From contig NC_007947.1 of the NCBI RefSeq assembly GCF_000013705.1, positions 1,612,001-1,676,000 on the forward strand: DNA of 64,000 nt, written 5' to 3'. The notes below the pieces were generated by a model. That model saw only the letters and a program-made list of their open reading frames with translations, did not search any database and was not told the DNA's origin. The stretch is from Methylobacillus flagellatus KT. GTDB lineage: Bacteria; Pseudomonadota; Gammaproteobacteria; Burkholderiales; Methylophilaceae. Below are positions 11,994-23,555 of the stretch, piece by piece. The translations under genes were made by a program, and so were the position numbers. Positions within the stretch are counted from its first letter, which is position 1. Each line of letters begins with the position of its first letter.

Positions 11994-13046
11994 TTATTTA
12001 TCTCTCTGGATACCAGATACCTGCTGGGGCGCCAATTGCTTTTCCAATTGCTTGACCCGTTCAGCAAGCTCTCCCAATCGTCTGATACCCGCAGCAGTCC
12101 TGAGCCATTCGTCATGGCTCTGAAAAGGCATTAATGCCGTGTAGGTGCCTGCCTTCATCAACGAACGTGTAATCATACTCCCAGGCGATACAGTCACGCC
12201 ATCAGCGATTTCCAGGTGGCCGAGGATCATGGCCGCCCCACCGATCCGGCAGTGCTTTCCCAATACTGCGCTGCCAGCAATGCCAACACAGCCTGCAATC
12301 ACGGAATGTGCGCCTATGCGGCAGTTATGTCCGATCTGCACCAAGTTATCAATCTTGCAGCCTTCATGAATGATAGTGTCGTCGATCGCACCTCGGTCTA
12401 TGGTCGTATTGGCACCGATATCCACATCGTGCTCGATGACGACACGCCCAACCTGGGGAATCTTCACCCAGCGCCCCTCTTCAGGCGCGTAGCCAAAGCC
12501 ATCTCCACCGATGACGCTGCCCGAGAATATGTTGCAGCGTTCGCCGATCATGCAGTGATGATAGATCGTGACATTGGCATGCAGCACTGAATGCGCACCG
12601 ATTTCCACACCTTCGCCGATCACGCAACCTGGATGAACCACCACATGCTCGCCCAATACCACATTGGCACCAACCACAGCCTTTGCCATGATGGTGCAGC
12701 TGGCTGGCACTTGTGCACTGGGGGCAATCACGGCAGTGTCATCCACGCCTGCCACATATTCCGGCTTCGGATTGAGTAAATCTGAGACCTTGGCAAAATA
12801 GGCGTAGGGATTATCCGTGAGTATCCTTGGCAACGCTGTGATATCGCGGTTTTGCGGGGTCAATATGACGGCGCTTGCGTTGGTGGTGGCAAGCACGGAT
12901 CGATACTTGGAGTCGGTCAGGAAGCTGATCTGCCCTGGCTGGGCATTGGCCAGGGAGGCAACGCGAGAGATGAGGACATCGTCCTTACCCAGCAACTCAC
13001 CTCCCAGTGTGGATACAATCTCCCGCAGGGAATAGGACTTATTCAT
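11994..13046 (-). CDS. lpxD: UDP-3-O-acylglucosamine N-acyltransferase LpxD
   Basis: Third step of lipid A synthesis: adds the amide-linked acyl chain. The 350 aa show an N-terminal uridine-binding domain, then hexapeptide repeats from about residue 100 onward, with the catalytic-His region in QIGHNCRIG. The C-terminal end (ERVKQLEKQLAP) is a short helical tail. It follows skp by 23 bases. Confidence 0.97.
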   Translation of the reverse strand: MNKSYSLREIVSTLGGELLGKDDVLISRVASLANAQPGQISFLTDSKYRSVLATTNASAVILTPQNRDITALPRILTDNPYAYFAKVSDLLNPKPEYVAGVDDTAVIAPSAQVPASCTIMAKAVVGANVVLGEHVVVHPGCVIGEGVEIGAHSVLHANVTIYHHCMIGERCNIFSGSVIGGDGFGYAPEEGRWVKIPQVGRVVIEHDVDIGANTTIDRGAIDDTIIHEGCKIDNLVQIGHNCRIGAHSVIAGCVGIAGSAVLGKHCRIGGAAMILGHLEIADGVTVSPGSMITRSLMKAGTYTALMPFQSHDEWLRTAAGIRRLGELAERVKQLEKQLAPQQVSGIQRDK

Positions 13047-13069
13047 TGAGTAGCGACTAGCTGGAGGGC

Positions 13070-13573
13070 TTATTTCTTGCCAAGAGATTTCAATACCTTG
13101 TCGGTAATATCAATCTTCTTGTTAGCATAAGCCACACCGCCGTACACCACCAGGTCATAGCCTTCGGCTTCTGAGACGGCTGTCACCGCCTTGTTGATCT
13201 TATCCTGCAGAACACCCAACTCCTCATTCTTGCGCAGATTGACGTCCTCTCTCAGCTCACGCTGCTTGCGCTGGAACTCAATCTTGAGATTGGAAGCATC
13301 TCGCTCCTTGTTGCGGCGGTCAGCTTCCGACATGGTAAGGCCATCCTTTTCCAGAGCAGCTTCCAAATCGCGAATTTGCTTTTGCAGACGATCAAGCTCG
13401 TTAGTACGCGGGCCGAATTCCTTTTCCAGCTTCTTGCCGCTTTCGGCTGTCTGCGGTGCTTCCTGCAGAATCTTGTCAACCTGCACATAGCCGATCTTCA
13501 ACTCTGCGGCCTGGGTACTGGCTGCGAAAGACAAAGCAGTGGCAACCAACAGACTTTTCAACAACTTATTCAA
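13070..13573 (-). CDS. skp: Periplasmic chaperone Skp/OmpH
   Basis: A 167-aa exported protein: signal peptide MNKLLKSLLVATALSFAASTQA, then AELKIGYVQVDKIL and a long charged coiled-coil from about 45 to 120. It returns to a beta strand (YDLVVYGGVAYA) at the end, the jellyfish-like Skp trimer layout. Holds unfolded outer-membrane proteins for delivery to BamA. It lies between bamA and lpxD as in most proteobacteria. Confidence 0.95.
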   Translation of the reverse strand: MNKLLKSLLVATALSFAASTQAAELKIGYVQVDKILQEAPQTAESGKKLEKEFGPRTNELDRLQKQIRDLEAALEKDGLTMSEADRRNKERDASNLKIEFQRKQRELREDVNLRKNEELGVLQDKINKAVTAVSEAEGYDLVVYGGVAYANKKIDITDKVLKSLGKK

Positions 13574-13644
13574 TTGACTTTCTCCTGATATACAAGCTTT
13601 TGCTTCAATAATTTCAAATTAACCATACAGTATTCTAGACTAGC

Positions 13645-16017
13645 TTAGAACTGCTGCCCCATCTGGAATTGCAGCATCTGGGTACGATCGCCATCTTGCT
13701 TGTTGAGTGGCTTGGCCAGCACCAGCTTGATCGGGCCGAACGGCGACAGCCAGCTGACCCCGATGCCCGTGGAGTAGCGTATATCGCTTAAACTTGTTGA
13801 ATATGGGCAGCCTGACACTTGTCCACGGCTATCTATACAAGCACCAGACTCATCAATGCCATCGCCAGCAATGGAACCTGCATCAATGAAAGTACTTAAG
13901 CGCAAGGCATTATTGTCCTTCATACCTGGTATGGGAAAATACAGTTCTGCATTAGCAAGAAATCGCTTCGTACCACCGGCAGCAAAATCACGATACTGGC
14001 CTTGTGTATCATAAATACGAGGACCAATCGAACTCTGCTCATAGCCACGTACTGAGTTCACGCCACCGGCATAGAAGTTCTTGAAGAATGGATAATCTTT
14101 ATCGCCATAGGTATTGCCATAGCCGATTTCACCATTCAGCATCAGAGTGACGCTCTTGCTGATATCCTTGTACCAGGCATGCTTGTATTCCAGTTTATAG
14201 TACTGTAAATCAAGGCCGGGCAAGGCAACCTCGGAGCTGATGCGCTGCAGCACCCCTTTATTCGGGAACATGATGTTATCGCGCGTATCATGCGTCCAAG
14301 CCAGGTTAACAAACCAGGAGCTGTTGCTGCAACTGTTGGCGTCTTCGGAACTGCTGCAATAGCGCTTGAACTGCGGCGGGCTATTGCTGCTCAGCTCAAC
14401 GTCAGTGTAATCAAAGGTCAAGCCGGCGCTGACGAAATCCCGCTCATTCAACGGCATGCCGAAATTCACGCCCGCACCGTAAGACGCGGTCTTGTAATCA
14501 CCGGTACGCAGGTAAGTCGTATCGACCTTGCGATGGTAGACGTTGAAGCCGCGGCTGATGCCATCTGGCGTGAAGTAAGGATCCGTGTAGCTCAACGAGT
14601 ACACCGTATTGATCCTGCCGGTATTGACTTGAGCCGCGACGCGGTTACCAGTGCCAAGAAAGTTGTTCTGGTTGATGGTCACACCCAGCACCACCCCTTC
14701 AAAACTGGACAGGCCGGCACCGAACATCACACTGCCAGTCGAACGCTCGGTCACGTTGATGTTGAGATCAACTTGATCATTGGTACCTGGGACTGCCGGC
14801 GTTTCGACATTGACATCCGAAAAATATTGCAAGCGGTTCAACCGCTGTTTGGAACGTTCGATCTTGTCCGCCCCATACCAGGCCGATTCCAGTTGGCGCA
14901 TCTCACGACGCAATACCTCGTCCCGCGTCCGGGTGTTGCCCGTCAGGTTGATGCGGCGCACATACACGCGGCGACCCGGATCTATGTAGAAAGTAAATGC
15001 GACAGTATGTTTTTCCTTATCGACCTCTGGAATTGCATTGACATTGGAAAAGGCATACCCGTCATTGCCTAAGCGATCATTGATGGCCTTGCTGGACTCC
15101 GTAACACGCTGGCGGTTGAAGATCTCGCCGGGAGAAACCGAAATGAGGCTGCGGGCCTCAGCTTCGGGAATCAACATTTCACCGGCCAGCTTGACGTCAG
15201 TCACTGTATATTTTTCACCTTCGGTGATGTTGATGGTGATGTAAATATCCCGCTTGTCTGGCGTAATGGATACCTGCGTTGAATCAATATTGAACTCGAG
15301 ATAACCCTGGTTCATGTAGAACGACCGTAGCGCTTCGAGATCCGCCGTGAGTTTCTGGCGAGAGTACTGGTCGTTCTTGTTCCACCAGGTGAGCCAGTTG
15401 GGCGTGGTCAGCGTCAGCTTTTCCAGCAGCTCTTCCTTTGTATATTCTTTGTTGCCGACGATATTGATGTTGCGGATCTTGGACACCGCCCCTTCTTCGA
15501 TATCGAAGCGCACGGCAACTCGATTGCGCTCTAGCGGCGTCACTGAAGTCTTGACCGAGGCGCCGTACTTGCCCTGAGACAGGTATTGACGCTTGATCTC
15601 CTGCTCCGCGCGATCCAGCATGGACTGGTCGAAAATCAGACCTTCCGCCAAGCCGATCTGCTTGAGGCCCTCTTTCATCTTGTCCGTGGGAAATGACTTG
15701 TTGCCATTGAAGATGAGCTGTGCAATAGCTGAGCGTTCCTGCACCATCACGACGACAACACCGTTTTCGGACTCGATCCGTACGTCCTTGAAGAAACCCG
15801 TGCCATACAAGGATTTGATCGCCTGCGTGGCCTTTTCCTCTGTCATGGTGTCACCCACGCGCACGGGTAAATAATTAAACACCGTCCCGGCTTCAGTCCG
15901 TTGCAAGCCCTCTACGCGGATATCCTTCACTACGAAAGGTTCCTGAGCCAATGCTGAGGTGGAATACAAAGCCAGGATTAGCAGCGGAATATGTTTAAGC
16001 TTCATGCCAAACTTCAT
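13645..16017 (-). CDS. bamA: Outer membrane protein assembly factor BamA
   Basis: An Omp85-family insertase, about 790 aa: signal peptide ending near STSALAQ, five POTRA domains (about 25-430) and a C-terminal 16-strand barrel ending in a terminal aromatic (QMGQQF), the beta signal. The barrel contains the conserved VRGY motif (in GGVNSVRGYE). I use the ATG at 16017. An upstream TTG at 16026 would overlap rseP by four bases, and an ATG at 16005 is also possible. Confidence 0.96.
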   Translation of the reverse strand: MKFGMKLKHIPLLILALYSTSALAQEPFVVKDIRVEGLQRTEAGTVFNYLPVRVGDTMTEEKATQAIKSLYGTGFFKDVRIESENGVVVVMVQERSAIAQLIFNGNKSFPTDKMKEGLKQIGLAEGLIFDQSMLDRAEQEIKRQYLSQGKYGASVKTSVTPLERNRVAVRFDIEEGAVSKIRNINIVGNKEYTKEELLEKLTLTTPNWLTWWNKNDQYSRQKLTADLEALRSFYMNQGYLEFNIDSTQVSITPDKRDIYITINITEGEKYTVTDVKLAGEMLIPEAEARSLISVSPGEIFNRQRVTESSKAINDRLGNDGYAFSNVNAIPEVDKEKHTVAFTFYIDPGRRVYVRRINLTGNTRTRDEVLRREMRQLESAWYGADKIERSKQRLNRLQYFSDVNVETPAVPGTNDQVDLNINVTERSTGSVMFGAGLSSFEGVVLGVTINQNNFLGTGNRVAAQVNTGRINTVYSLSYTDPYFTPDGISRGFNVYHRKVDTTYLRTGDYKTASYGAGVNFGMPLNERDFVSAGLTFDYTDVELSSNSPPQFKRYCSSSEDANSCSNSSWFVNLAWTHDTRDNIMFPNKGVLQRISSEVALPGLDLQYYKLEYKHAWYKDISKSVTLMLNGEIGYGNTYGDKDYPFFKNFYAGGVNSVRGYEQSSIGPRIYDTQGQYRDFAAGGTKRFLANAELYFPIPGMKDNNALRLSTFIDAGSIAGDGIDESGACIDSRGQVSGCPYSTSLSDIRYSTGIGVSWLSPFGPIKLVLAKPLNKQDGDRTQMLQFQMGQQF

Positions 16018-16022
16018 TAAGA

Positions 16023-17390
16023 TCAACCTGTTATAAACCTGGTTATGTCATTGTAAAAAGCAACTGTCATCAACAAAGCCAATATTGCCAAACCAATACG
16101 CTGGCCCACCTCCATGGCGGCTTCAGAGACCGGACTACCCTTGAAAATCTCTATCGTATAATACAGCAAATGCCCCCCGTCCAACACTGGCACAGGCAAT
16201 AGATTGAGCACTCCGAGACTGATGCTGATCAAGGCCAGAAAGCCAACAAACGACTTCCATCCGATGTGGGCGCTTTGGCCAGCATAGCTCGCAATCGTCA
16301 CCGGCCCGCTGACGCCTTTCCATGAAGCTTCTCCCGTCACCATCCGTGCCAGCATCTTGATGCTGAAAACCGAGGTTTCCCAGGTTTTATCCACTGCCCG
16401 GCTAAAGGATTGCAAAGGATCATAGCGCACGGTAACGCTCAACTTTTCCAGCAATCCTTGATCCACCTGATACGCAGCCCCTATCCGGCCAATCCGCTTG
16501 CCATGTTCATCGACAGCCTGGGGAATGACCACCGCATCCAGTTCGCGCTCGCCACGCTTCAATCGCAATGTCAGTGGCTGTTCCGGTTTCTCGCGCACCA
16601 GGGTGACGAATTCCTCCCACTCGGTGATAGGCTTGTCGTTGACCGCCAATATCTCGTCACCAGTCTGTAATCCAGCGTTGGCTGCTGCACCATCAGGCAA
16701 GATTTCTCCCAGTCTGGCTGGCATGGCTGGGCGATAAGGCACCAGGCCAAGCTTCTCGAGAAAATCGGACTCGAAATCCTCCTTCTCGATGTCATCCAGC
16801 TTCAGTTCGGTTTCGTGCTCACGCAGCGAATCATCCTTGACCTTGACTGTCACGGCTGGCGATTTGATTGCCTCCTGCAACAGCTTCCAGCGCACATCGG
16901 TCCAGGTAGAGACTGAATCTCCCGCAACGGCAATGATCAGGTCATGAGCCTTCAAACCGGCTTGCGCAGCGGCTGTCTGTGCTGGCACATCTCCCAGCAC
17001 AGGGCGCATGCCGGGCACACCCTGCATGAACAATACCCAATAAAGAACAATTGCCAGCAACAGGTTGGCTGCCGGGCCGGCAGCGACGATCGCTATTCTT
17101 TTCCAGACAGACTGGCGGTTGAACGCACGTGTCAGATCATGCTCGCTAACAGCGCCCGGTGTAGGCAGTTCGCGCTCGTCCAGCATTTTGACGTATCCAC
17201 CCAACGGCAAGGCGGAGATCACGAATTCCGTGTTATCCGCGCCAAAACGCCGACTGAAAATAGGTTTGCCAAAGCCCAAGGAGAAGCGCAGCACCTTGAC
17301 GTTGCACCAGCGTGCCACTTGGAAATGACCATATTCGTGCACTGCGATGAGAATACCCAGCGTCACGAGGAAAGCGATCAAGGTCAGCAT
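16023..17390 (-). CDS. rseP: Site-2 protease RseP
   Basis: Intramembrane zinc metalloprotease that cleaves the anti-sigma-E factor RseA and clears remnant signal peptides. From the ATG at 17390 (455 aa) it starts [17 protein letters not shown] and contains HEYGH (18-22), two PDZ domains in the middle and the [12 protein letters not shown] segment near the end. The start overlaps the dxr stop by seven bases. A longer reading frame upstream adds only a non-conserved leader. Confidence 0.95.
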   Translation of the reverse strand: MLTLIAFLVTLGILIAVHEYGHFQVARWCNVKVLRFSLGFGKPIFSRRFGADNTEFVISALPLGGYVKMLDERELPTPGAVSEHDLTRAFNRQSVWKRIAIVAAGPAANLLLAIVLYWVLFMQGVPGMRPVLGDVPAQTAAAQAGLKAHDLIIAVAGDSVSTWTDVRWKLLQEAIKSPAVTVKVKDDSLREHETELKLDDIEKEDFESDFLEKLGLVPYRPAMPARLGEILPDGAAANAGLQTGDEILAVNDKPITEWEEFVTLVREKPEQPLTLRLKRGERELDAVVIPQAVDEHGKRIGRIGAAYQVDQGLLEKLSVTVRYDPLQSFSRAVDKTWETSVFSIKMLARMVTGEASWKGVSGPVTIASYAGQSAHIGWKSFVGFLALISISLGVLNLLPVPVLDGGHLLYYTIEIFKGSPVSEAAMEVGQRIGLAILALLMTVAFYNDITRFITG

Positions 17391-18568
17391 GCTTCCAATT
17401 GCCTCCACTCCAGGGCATGAGCACGCGCCAAGGCGTCGACCTCAATCAATTGTGAAATGGATGTGACGGCCTCAATATCCATGGCTGTCAACACAGCCTC
17501 TATCAGGCGAGGAATGTCCTGGAAACCGATGTTGCCATTCAGAAAAGCATCCACTGCCACTTCGTTCGCGGCATTCAGAATAGCGGGCGCCGTGCCGCCA
17601 TGGCGTAAGGCATCGAAGGCCAGCCGCAAGCATGGGAAACGTGCAGTATCGGGCGCTTCGAAATCCAGCCTGCCGACCTTGAACAAATCAAGTGCATTGA
17701 CCCCCGCCTTGAGTCTTTCTGGGTACCCCAAGCCATAGGCAATCGGGGTGCGCATGTCGGGGTTCCCCATCTGGGCCAGAACGGAGCCATCTATATATTC
17801 CACCATGGAATGAATCACGCTTTGCGGATGCACCACGACCTCAATCTTGTCTGCCGGCGCATTGAACAGCCAGTGCGCCTCAATGACCTCGAGCCCTTTA
17901 TTCATGAGGGTGGCGGAATCAATGGTGATCTTGGGGCCCATGACCCAGTTAGGGTGGTTCAATGCCTGTGCTGGCGTCACCGCCATCAGCTCAGCGAAGC
18001 TTGATTTGCGGAAAGGCCCGCCCGAGGCGGTCAGCAGAATGCGCCTGATGCCGCCATCCGCAAGGGCTGATAATCGCGCTGGAGGCATGACCTGGAAAAT
18101 TGCATTGTGCTCGCTATCAATAGGCAGCAAGGTAGCGCCGCCCTCTTCCACTGCCTGCATGAACAGCTTACCCGCCATGACCAAGGTTTCCTTGTTGGCG
18201 AGCAGAATCCGCTTGCCGGCGTATGCCGCCGCCATGGCTGGCTTGAGCCCTGCTGCGCCGACGATGGCGGCCATGACCACATGGGCCTCCGGGTGAGCTG
18301 CGACCTCTTCCAGCGCTGCCAAGCCCGAAAGCACTTGGGTTTCCAAGCCTTTCAGCTTTTGCTGCAGTTTTTCTGCGGCGCCGCTGTCCAGCATGACGGC
18401 ATACCGGGGCCGATGCTGCAGGCACAGCTCAGCAAGCTCATCAACGCGGGAATTAGCGGTCAGGGCAAACACACGGTATCGCCCCGGATGCCTGGAGATC
18501 ACATCCAGAGTGTTGAGGCCTATCGTACCGGTCGCGCCCAGAATGGTGACATTTTGCAACATGGGCAT
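17384..18568 (-). CDS. dxr: 1-deoxy-D-xylulose-5-phosphate reductoisomerase
   Basis: Second enzyme of the MEP isoprenoid pathway. About 394 aa: NADP-binding [16 protein letters not shown] at the N-terminus, [13 protein letters not shown] (metal-binding Asp/Glu region) and the conserved [17 protein letters not shown] segment. The ATG at 18568 shares TGATG with the cdsA stop; ATGs at 18571 and 18562 are alternatives. Sits between cdsA and rseP, the usual order. Confidence 0.96.
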   Translation of the reverse strand: MPMLQNVTILGATGTIGLNTLDVISRHPGRYRVFALTANSRVDELAELCLQHRPRYAVMLDSGAAEKLQQKLKGLETQVLSGLAALEEVAAHPEAHVVMAAIVGAAGLKPAMAAAYAGKRILLANKETLVMAGKLFMQAVEEGGATLLPIDSEHNAIFQVMPPARLSALADGGIRRILLTASGGPFRKSSFAELMAVTPAQALNHPNWVMGPKITIDSATLMNKGLEVIEAHWLFNAPADKIEVVVHPQSVIHSMVEYIDGSVLAQMGNPDMRTPIAYGLGYPERLKAGVNALDLFKVGRLDFEAPDTARFPCLRLAFDALRHGGTAPAILNAANEVAVDAFLNGNIGFQDIPRLIEAVLTAMDIEAVTSISQLIEVDALARAHALEWRQLEAC

Positions 18569-19398
18569 CATGGCGTGGAATACATCCATGCCTGGTAGTA
18601 AAGAGGCAAGTGGAGAAAAAACGCAGCCATTGGCAGGCTGGAAGTCAGGCCGTCGACACGGTCGAGGATGCCGCCATGGCCGGGCAACAGGTTGCCGCTA
18701 TCCTTGAAGCCACCCTGGCGCTTGATCAAAGACTCAAGCAAATCCCCCATAATGCTGAATATCGTCAGTATCCAGAACCCGACAATCAGCAAGGCATTCA
18801 GGTCAAATGCGATACATAGGGCTGCCCCGTACAAACTTACGACGACCAGCGCGCCGAGTACACCCTCCCAGGTCTTGCCCGGACTGATATTGACTGCCAG
18901 CTTGCGCTTGCCGAAGCGCTTGCCAGCAAAGTAGGCGGCGCTATCGGCAATCCATACCACGAGCATGATGGACAACAACAGCCAAGGGCTGAGCGCGCGC
19001 AAACTGACGAGCGCCAGCCACAACGGCAGGACTATCCACCAGCCCGCCAGCATCATGAGATAGATATTCTGTACCCGAGTGCGGCGCCACAACCATATTG
19101 GCACCAACACAATCCAGAAGGCTGCGGCCAAGGGCAGCCCCCAGTAGAGTGCATATTCCTGCATGAAAGCGTTTTCAGGCCCATGCCAGAAAGCAAGAAA
19201 CACTCCGGCAATGGCTGAAGCAGTAATATACAGGTAACGTACAGCGGGTTTGAAGCCGGCCATATGCGCCCATTCCCACAAGCCTATCAAAACACCAGCC
19301 AGCATGAGCAGGGACCAGTAGGGCTCGGGCAGCAGAAAAAGTGCTGCCAGGAATGCAGGAATCAGTATAGCGGCAGTGATCAACCGGGTTTTCAGCAT
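18568..19398 (-). CDS. cdsA: Phosphatidate cytidylyltransferase
   Basis: Makes CDP-diacylglycerol from CTP and phosphatidic acid in the inner membrane. About 276 aa with at least seven hydrophobic segments and the CdsA signature in the last third ([20 protein letters not shown], then [12 protein letters not shown]). Start at ATG 19398, one base after the uppS stop (TAATATG). The frame is open further upstream inside uppS, but that part is not CdsA-like. Confidence 0.95.
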   Translation of the reverse strand: MLKTRLITAAILIPAFLAALFLLPEPYWSLLMLAGVLIGLWEWAHMAGFKPAVRYLYITASAIAGVFLAFWHGPENAFMQEYALYWGLPLAAAFWIVLVPIWLWRRTRVQNIYLMMLAGWWIVLPLWLALVSLRALSPWLLLSIMLVVWIADSAAYFAGKRFGKRKLAVNISPGKTWEGVLGALVVVSLYGAALCIAFDLNALLIVGFWILTIFSIMGDLLESLIKRQGGFKDSGNLLPGHGGILDRVDGLTSSLPMAAFFLHLPLYYQAWMYSTP

Positions 19399-19399
19399 A

Positions 19400-20152
19400 T
19401 TAATCTGCGACCAACTGCTCGCTCGTGCGACCGAACCGACGCTCGCGTTGCTGGTAGGACACAATCGCTCGCTTGAATTCTGCCTCATCAAAGTCCGGCC
19501 ACAAGGTCTCGGTAAAATACAATTCGCTATAGGCAAGCTGCCACAACAGGAAATTGCTGACGCGCTGCTCCCCGCCTGTGCGGATGAACAAGTCGGGCTC
19601 CGGTGCGTAATGCATGCTCAGGTAGGCAGCCAAATCCTCCTCTGTGAAGCTCTGCGCGAGATCCGGCTTTTCTGCCAGTAGACGCTTCATCGCCTGCATG
19701 ATGTCCCAGCGGCCACCATAGTTGACCGCGACTGTCAGCGTCAGGCGATCATTGCCGGCTGTCCGTGCCTCGGCCTCGGCAATCTTGGCCACCAAGGCAG
19801 GATCGAACCGGGAGCAATCCCCAATCATGCGCAGGCAAATATTATTTTCGTCAAGCTTACCGACCTCTTGCTGCAGTGCTTCCATGAACAGGTTCATCAA
19901 GAAGCTGACTTCATCCGCAGGACGGCGCCAGTTCTCGCTGCTGAACGCAAACAGGGTCAAGTATTTCACGCCATGGTTGGCACACAGGCGCACGACCTCG
20001 CGCACGACCTCAACGCCTCGCTTGTGCCCTGCCACCCGGGGGAGAAAGCGCTTCTTGGCCCAGCGACCATTGCCATCCATGATGATGGCAATGTGCTGGG
20101 GAATGTCGCCCGTTATCGGGATAGCCTGGGTGGAGCTGGAAAAAAGTGCCAC
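19400..20152 (-). CDS. uppS: Undecaprenyl diphosphate synthase
   Basis: Cis-prenyltransferase that makes the C55 carrier lipid for peptidoglycan and O-antigen. The 250 aa contain [15 protein letters not shown] (catalytic Asp26), [11 protein letters not shown] and the late [15 protein letters not shown] segment. Directly upstream of cdsA. Confidence 0.97.
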   Translation of the reverse strand: MALFSSSTQAIPITGDIPQHIAIIMDGNGRWAKKRFLPRVAGHKRGVEVVREVVRLCANHGVKYLTLFAFSSENWRRPADEVSFLMNLFMEALQQEVGKLDENNICLRMIGDCSRFDPALVAKIAEAEARTAGNDRLTLTVAVNYGGRWDIMQAMKRLLAEKPDLAQSFTEEDLAAYLSMHYAPEPDLFIRTGGEQRVSNFLLWQLAYSELYFTETLWPDFDEAEFKRAIVSYQQRERRFGRTSEQLVAD

Positions 20153-20197
20153 TCAATGCTCCATGGGATTAGAACAATATAAAACCACTGGCTGCAA

Positions 20198-20755
20198 TCA
20201 CACAGCCATCAACTCGGCTTCCTTGGTTTGCAGCAGTTTGTCTATTTCCGCGACAAACTTATCCGTGAGCTTCTGCACCTCATCCTGTGCACGGCGCTCA
20301 TCGTCCTCACTAATCTCCTTGTCCTTGACCAGCTTCTTGAGCGCGTCATTGGCATCGCGGCGTACATTGCGTATCGCCACCTTGGCATTTTCCGCCTCTG
20401 AACGGACGACTTTAACCAGGTCGCGGCGACGCTCTTCTGTCAGCATCGGCATGGGAACCCTGATGATATCGCCATTGGTGGCGGGATTGAGGCCTAGGTC
20501 TGCATCGCGGATCGCCTTTTCCACCTTGGGCGTCATATTCTTTTCATATGCCTGCACGTTAAGGGTACGTGCATCCCCCAGGCTCACGCTGGCGACCTGA
20601 TTGATGGCCACCATGGAACCATAATATTCGACCTGCACATGATCGAGCAGACCGGTATGCGCACGACCAGTGCGCACCTTGCTCAGATCAGCCTTCAAGG
20701 CTTCTATGGATTTCTGCATTTTCTGTTCTGCAGTGTTTTTTACGTCTTGTATCAT
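20198..20755 (-). CDS. frr: Ribosome recycling factor
   Basis: Splits post-termination ribosomes with EF-G. The 185 aa start [20 protein letters not shown] at the ATG at 20755, preceded by AGGAG in the right place. They contain [13 protein letters not shown] and the long helical C-terminal part. An upstream in-frame start at 20791 would overlap the pyrH stop and is less likely. Confidence 0.97.
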   Translation of the reverse strand: MIQDVKNTAEQKMQKSIEALKADLSKVRTGRAHTGLLDHVQVEYYGSMVAINQVASVSLGDARTLNVQAYEKNMTPKVEKAIRDADLGLNPATNGDIIRVPMPMLTEERRRDLVKVVRSEAENAKVAIRNVRRDANDALKKLVKDKEISEDDERRAQDEVQKLTDKFVAEIDKLLQTKEAELMAV

Positions 20756-20787
20756 GATATCTCCTGCTAAGACATGTATCCGGGCGA

Positions 20788-21504
20788 TCAAGGCAGAACG
20801 CGTGTTCCCTCGTCTTCACCCAGCACGACCCGTTTCAGCGCTCCCTGGCGGAAGATGCTGAACACGGAGATTGGTAACTTCTGGTCGCGGCATAGCGTCA
20901 AGGCTGTCGCATCCATGACTTTCAAGTTCTTGACGATAGCTTCGTCAAACGTCAGTGTCTTATAGCGCATGGCTTCTGGATTGCGCTTAGGATCATCCGT
21001 ATACACCCCGTCCACCTTTGTGGCCTTGAGCACGATTTCCGCATTGATCTCCATGCCACGCAGCGCGGCTGCGGTATCGGTAGTGAAGAACGGGTTGCCC
21101 GTTCCCGCGCCGAAAATGACTACGCGACCTTCTTCAAGATAGCGGATAGCCTTGCCACGGATATAAGGCTCAGCTACCTGCTCGATATTCAAGGCGGATT
21201 GCACACGGCTTACCAGGCCGATATGGCGCATGGCATCCTGCAAGGCCAGGGCATTCATGACTGTCGCCAGCATCCCCATGTAGTCGGCGGTAGCCCTGTC
21301 CATCCCTTCTGCTGCTGGCGCGACGCCTCGGAAAATATTGCCTCCACCGATCACCACTGCCACCTCCACGCCGAGATCAACCACCTCCTTGATCTCTTCC
21401 ACAATCCGGGAAATGGTCGCTCGGTTGATACCGTAGCTGTCGTCGCCCATCAAGGCTTCACCAGAGAGTTTCAATAAAATGCGTTTATAGGCGGGAGTGC
21501 TCAT
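20788..21504 (-). CDS. pyrH: UMP kinase
   Basis: Phosphorylates UMP to UDP; an allosteric amino-acid-kinase-fold enzyme. The 238 aa show [13 protein letters not shown] at the N-terminus, [10 protein letters not shown] and the [15 protein letters not shown] segment, all characteristic. Start at 21504, with AAGGAG just upstream. Confidence 0.97.
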   Translation of the reverse strand: MSTPAYKRILLKLSGEALMGDDSYGINRATISRIVEEIKEVVDLGVEVAVVIGGGNIFRGVAPAAEGMDRATADYMGMLATVMNALALQDAMRHIGLVSRVQSALNIEQVAEPYIRGKAIRYLEEGRVVIFGAGTGNPFFTTDTAAALRGMEINAEIVLKATKVDGVYTDDPKRNPEAMRYKTLTFDEAIVKNLKVMDATALTLCRDQKLPISVFSIFRQGALKRVVLGEDEGTRVLP

Positions 21505-21535
21505 GGGGCTCCTTATTGTTATGCAAATTGTGCAA

Positions 21536-21568
21536 AACGTGAATCATCCCACAAAGACGATTCACGTT
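21536..21568 (-). terminator. Hairpin between tsf and pyrH
   Basis: Ten-bp perfect stem AACGTGAATC / GATTCACGTT with a 13-base loop, read on the minus strand just before TTGCACAATTTGC. The T-tract is short, so partial termination or an mRNA-stabilising structure is as likely as full termination. Confidence 0.5.
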
Positions 21569-21608
21569 CATTGACTACAGGTTAGTCGCAACGAGTGCAA
21601 TCAACAGT

Positions 21609-22484
21609 TTACACCTTGGCGGCAGCAGCAACTTCAGCAGCAAAATCGGTGACGACCTTTTCAATGCCCTCACCCACGACATACATGGTGAAAGATGCAA
21701 TGCTGGCGTTGTTGGCCTTGAGCAGTTGTTCGATGGTCTGCTTGTCATCCTTGACGAAAGGTTGGCTCAGCAAGGTAACTTCCTTGAGGAACTTCTGCAC
21801 AGTACCGTCAGCAATCTTGTCCAGCATGGCTTCGGGCTTTCCTGCCTCCTTGGCCTTTTCGATGGCAACGCGACGCTCAGCCTCGATCAATTCTGCAGGA
21901 ATGCCGCTGGCGTCCAGGGACTTAGGCTTAGCTGCAGCGATATGCATAGCAATATCCTTACCCAGGGTTTCGTCGCCACCGACCAGGTCGACCAGCACAC
22001 CGATCTTGCCACCGTGTACATAACTGACAAGCTTGCCCTTGGCTTCAGTCACTGCGAAACGGCGCACAGTGATATTTTCACCGATCTTGCCGATCAGTTG
22101 GGTGCGGATATCTTCCACGCTACCACCGTCGATCTTGAGCGCGGACAAGGCCGCGACATCGGCAGGCTTCTCAGTAGCGGCAGCTTCAGCCACCTGAGCC
22201 ACAAAGGCAAGGAAGTCTGCATTCTTGGCACAGAAATCAGTTTCAGAGTTGATTTCGACAATCGCACCCAACTTGCCATCCGCCTTGATACTGACGGCCA
22301 CGACACCTTCAGCAGCCACACGGCCGGCAGCCTTGCTTGCCTTGTTACCAAAACGCACACGCAGGATTTCTTCCGCCCTTGCCATATCGCCTTCTGCTTC
22401 CGTCAGCGCCTTTTTGCAATCCATCATGGGCGCATCAGTGCGCTCACGCAACTCCTTGACCATGCTTGCGGTAATTTCAGCCAT
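21609..22484 (-). CDS. tsf: Elongation factor Ts
   Basis: Guanine nucleotide exchange factor for EF-Tu. The 291 aa begin [16 protein letters not shown] and show [12 protein letters not shown] and SETDFCAKN, hallmark EF-Ts motifs. A perfect AAGGAG precedes the ATG at 22484. It follows rpsB, with a terminator-like hairpin in between. Confidence 0.97.
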   Translation of the reverse strand: MAEITASMVKELRERTDAPMMDCKKALTEAEGDMARAEEILRVRFGNKASKAAGRVAAEGVVAVSIKADGKLGAIVEINSETDFCAKNADFLAFVAQVAEAAATEKPADVAALSALKIDGGSVEDIRTQLIGKIGENITVRRFAVTEAKGKLVSYVHGGKIGVLVDLVGGDETLGKDIAMHIAAAKPKSLDASGIPAELIEAERRVAIEKAKEAGKPEAMLDKIADGTVQKFLKEVTLLSQPFVKDDKQTIEQLLKANNASIASFTMYVVGEGIEKVVTDFAAEVAAAAKV

Positions 22485-22549
22485 TGTTTACTCCTTGAAC
22501 ATTATTTTGTTGGCGCGTAGCCAGGTTTCACTTAACCAAATCCGGATAC

Positions 22550-22577
22550 AAAAAAAGGGGGCCAGAGCCCCCTTTTG
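22550..22577 (-). terminator. Terminator/attenuator between rpsB and tsf
   Basis: On the minus strand AAAAGGGGGCTC-TGG-CCCCCTTTTTTT: a GC stem followed by seven T. A clear intrinsic terminator shape between two co-transcribed genes, so probably partial read-through control. Confidence 0.75.
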
Positions 22578-22585
22578 ACAGGGTC

Positions 22586-23335
22586 TTACTCTGCCGCGAC
22601 TTCTTCAACTTCGACAAACTCCTCCTCGGAGGCTGCCTTGACGATTTCATTGATGCTCTGGTTACGGCCTTCCAATACCGCGTCAGCAATGCCGCGGGCA
22701 TAGAGACGAATCGCACGACTGGAGTCGTCATTTCCGGGAATGACGTAAGCCACGCCTTCCGGGGAGTTGTTGGTGTCAACCACGCCAATCACAGGAATCC
22801 CAAGCTTAGCGGCTTCAGTGACAGCACCACTTTCGTGGCCAACATCAATAATGAAGATTGCATCTGGCAACCCGCCCATTTCCTTGATACCACCGATGGA
22901 GCGTTCGAGCTTTTCCACTTCGCGCTTGTAACCAAGGGCTTCCTTCTTGCCGAACTTCTCAATACCACCATCCTGCAAGAGAGCTTCGTATTCGGTCAGA
23001 CGCTTGATCGACTGCTTGACGGTCTTGAAGTTGGTCAGCATGCCGCCCAGCCAGCGATGATTGACATAGGGGCAACCAGCGCGCTGCGCCTCTTCCTTGA
23101 TAATGTCGCGGGCTTGACGCTTGGTACCGACAAACAGGATGCGCCCCTTGTTTGCAGACAGTTGGCGGACATACTTCAACGCGTCCTCAAACAGCGGCAG
23201 GGTTTTTTCCAGGTTGATAATATGAATTTTGTTGCGTTCACCAAAGATGTACGGTGCCATCTTGGGATTCCAGTAGCGTGTCTGGTGGCCGAAATGGACA
23301 CCAGCCTCCAGCATTTGACGCATGGTAACGGACAT
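22586..23335 (-). CDS. rpsB: 30S ribosomal protein S2
   Basis: The 249 aa begin [20 protein letters not shown], the S2 signature, and contain [16 protein letters not shown] and the C-terminal acidic tail ([13 protein letters not shown]). First gene of the rpsB-tsf-pyrH-frr block, divergent from map. Start at ATG 23335. Confidence 0.98.
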
Positions 23336-23555
23336 TCTAATCTCCAGTAAGGGTTATTGCTTCCATACACCCAACAACATCCGCATTCTCATGCGGACAC
23401 CCTGTACGGGGTATATGTGCAGATTTGCAGCCGCCATCACGGCGAAACTGCGGGATTCCATTTGGCAAGCATTATTCCTGCCAAATGGGTGCGGTATGCT
23501 ACCATAAGCGGCTGTACGAACTCAAGGAAAACCTGGGCGCAAGCCTTGCAATACA
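23336..23555. promoter_or_regulatory. Divergent rpsB / map promoter region
   Basis: A 220-base region between two divergent genes. It holds a hairpin CCGCAT-TCTC-ATGCGG at 23381-23396 and a second ACCC/GGGT stem just after it. On the minus strand these would lie in the rpsB leader, where S2 autoregulation acts in other bacteria. No promoter hexamers were assigned with confidence. Confidence 0.4.
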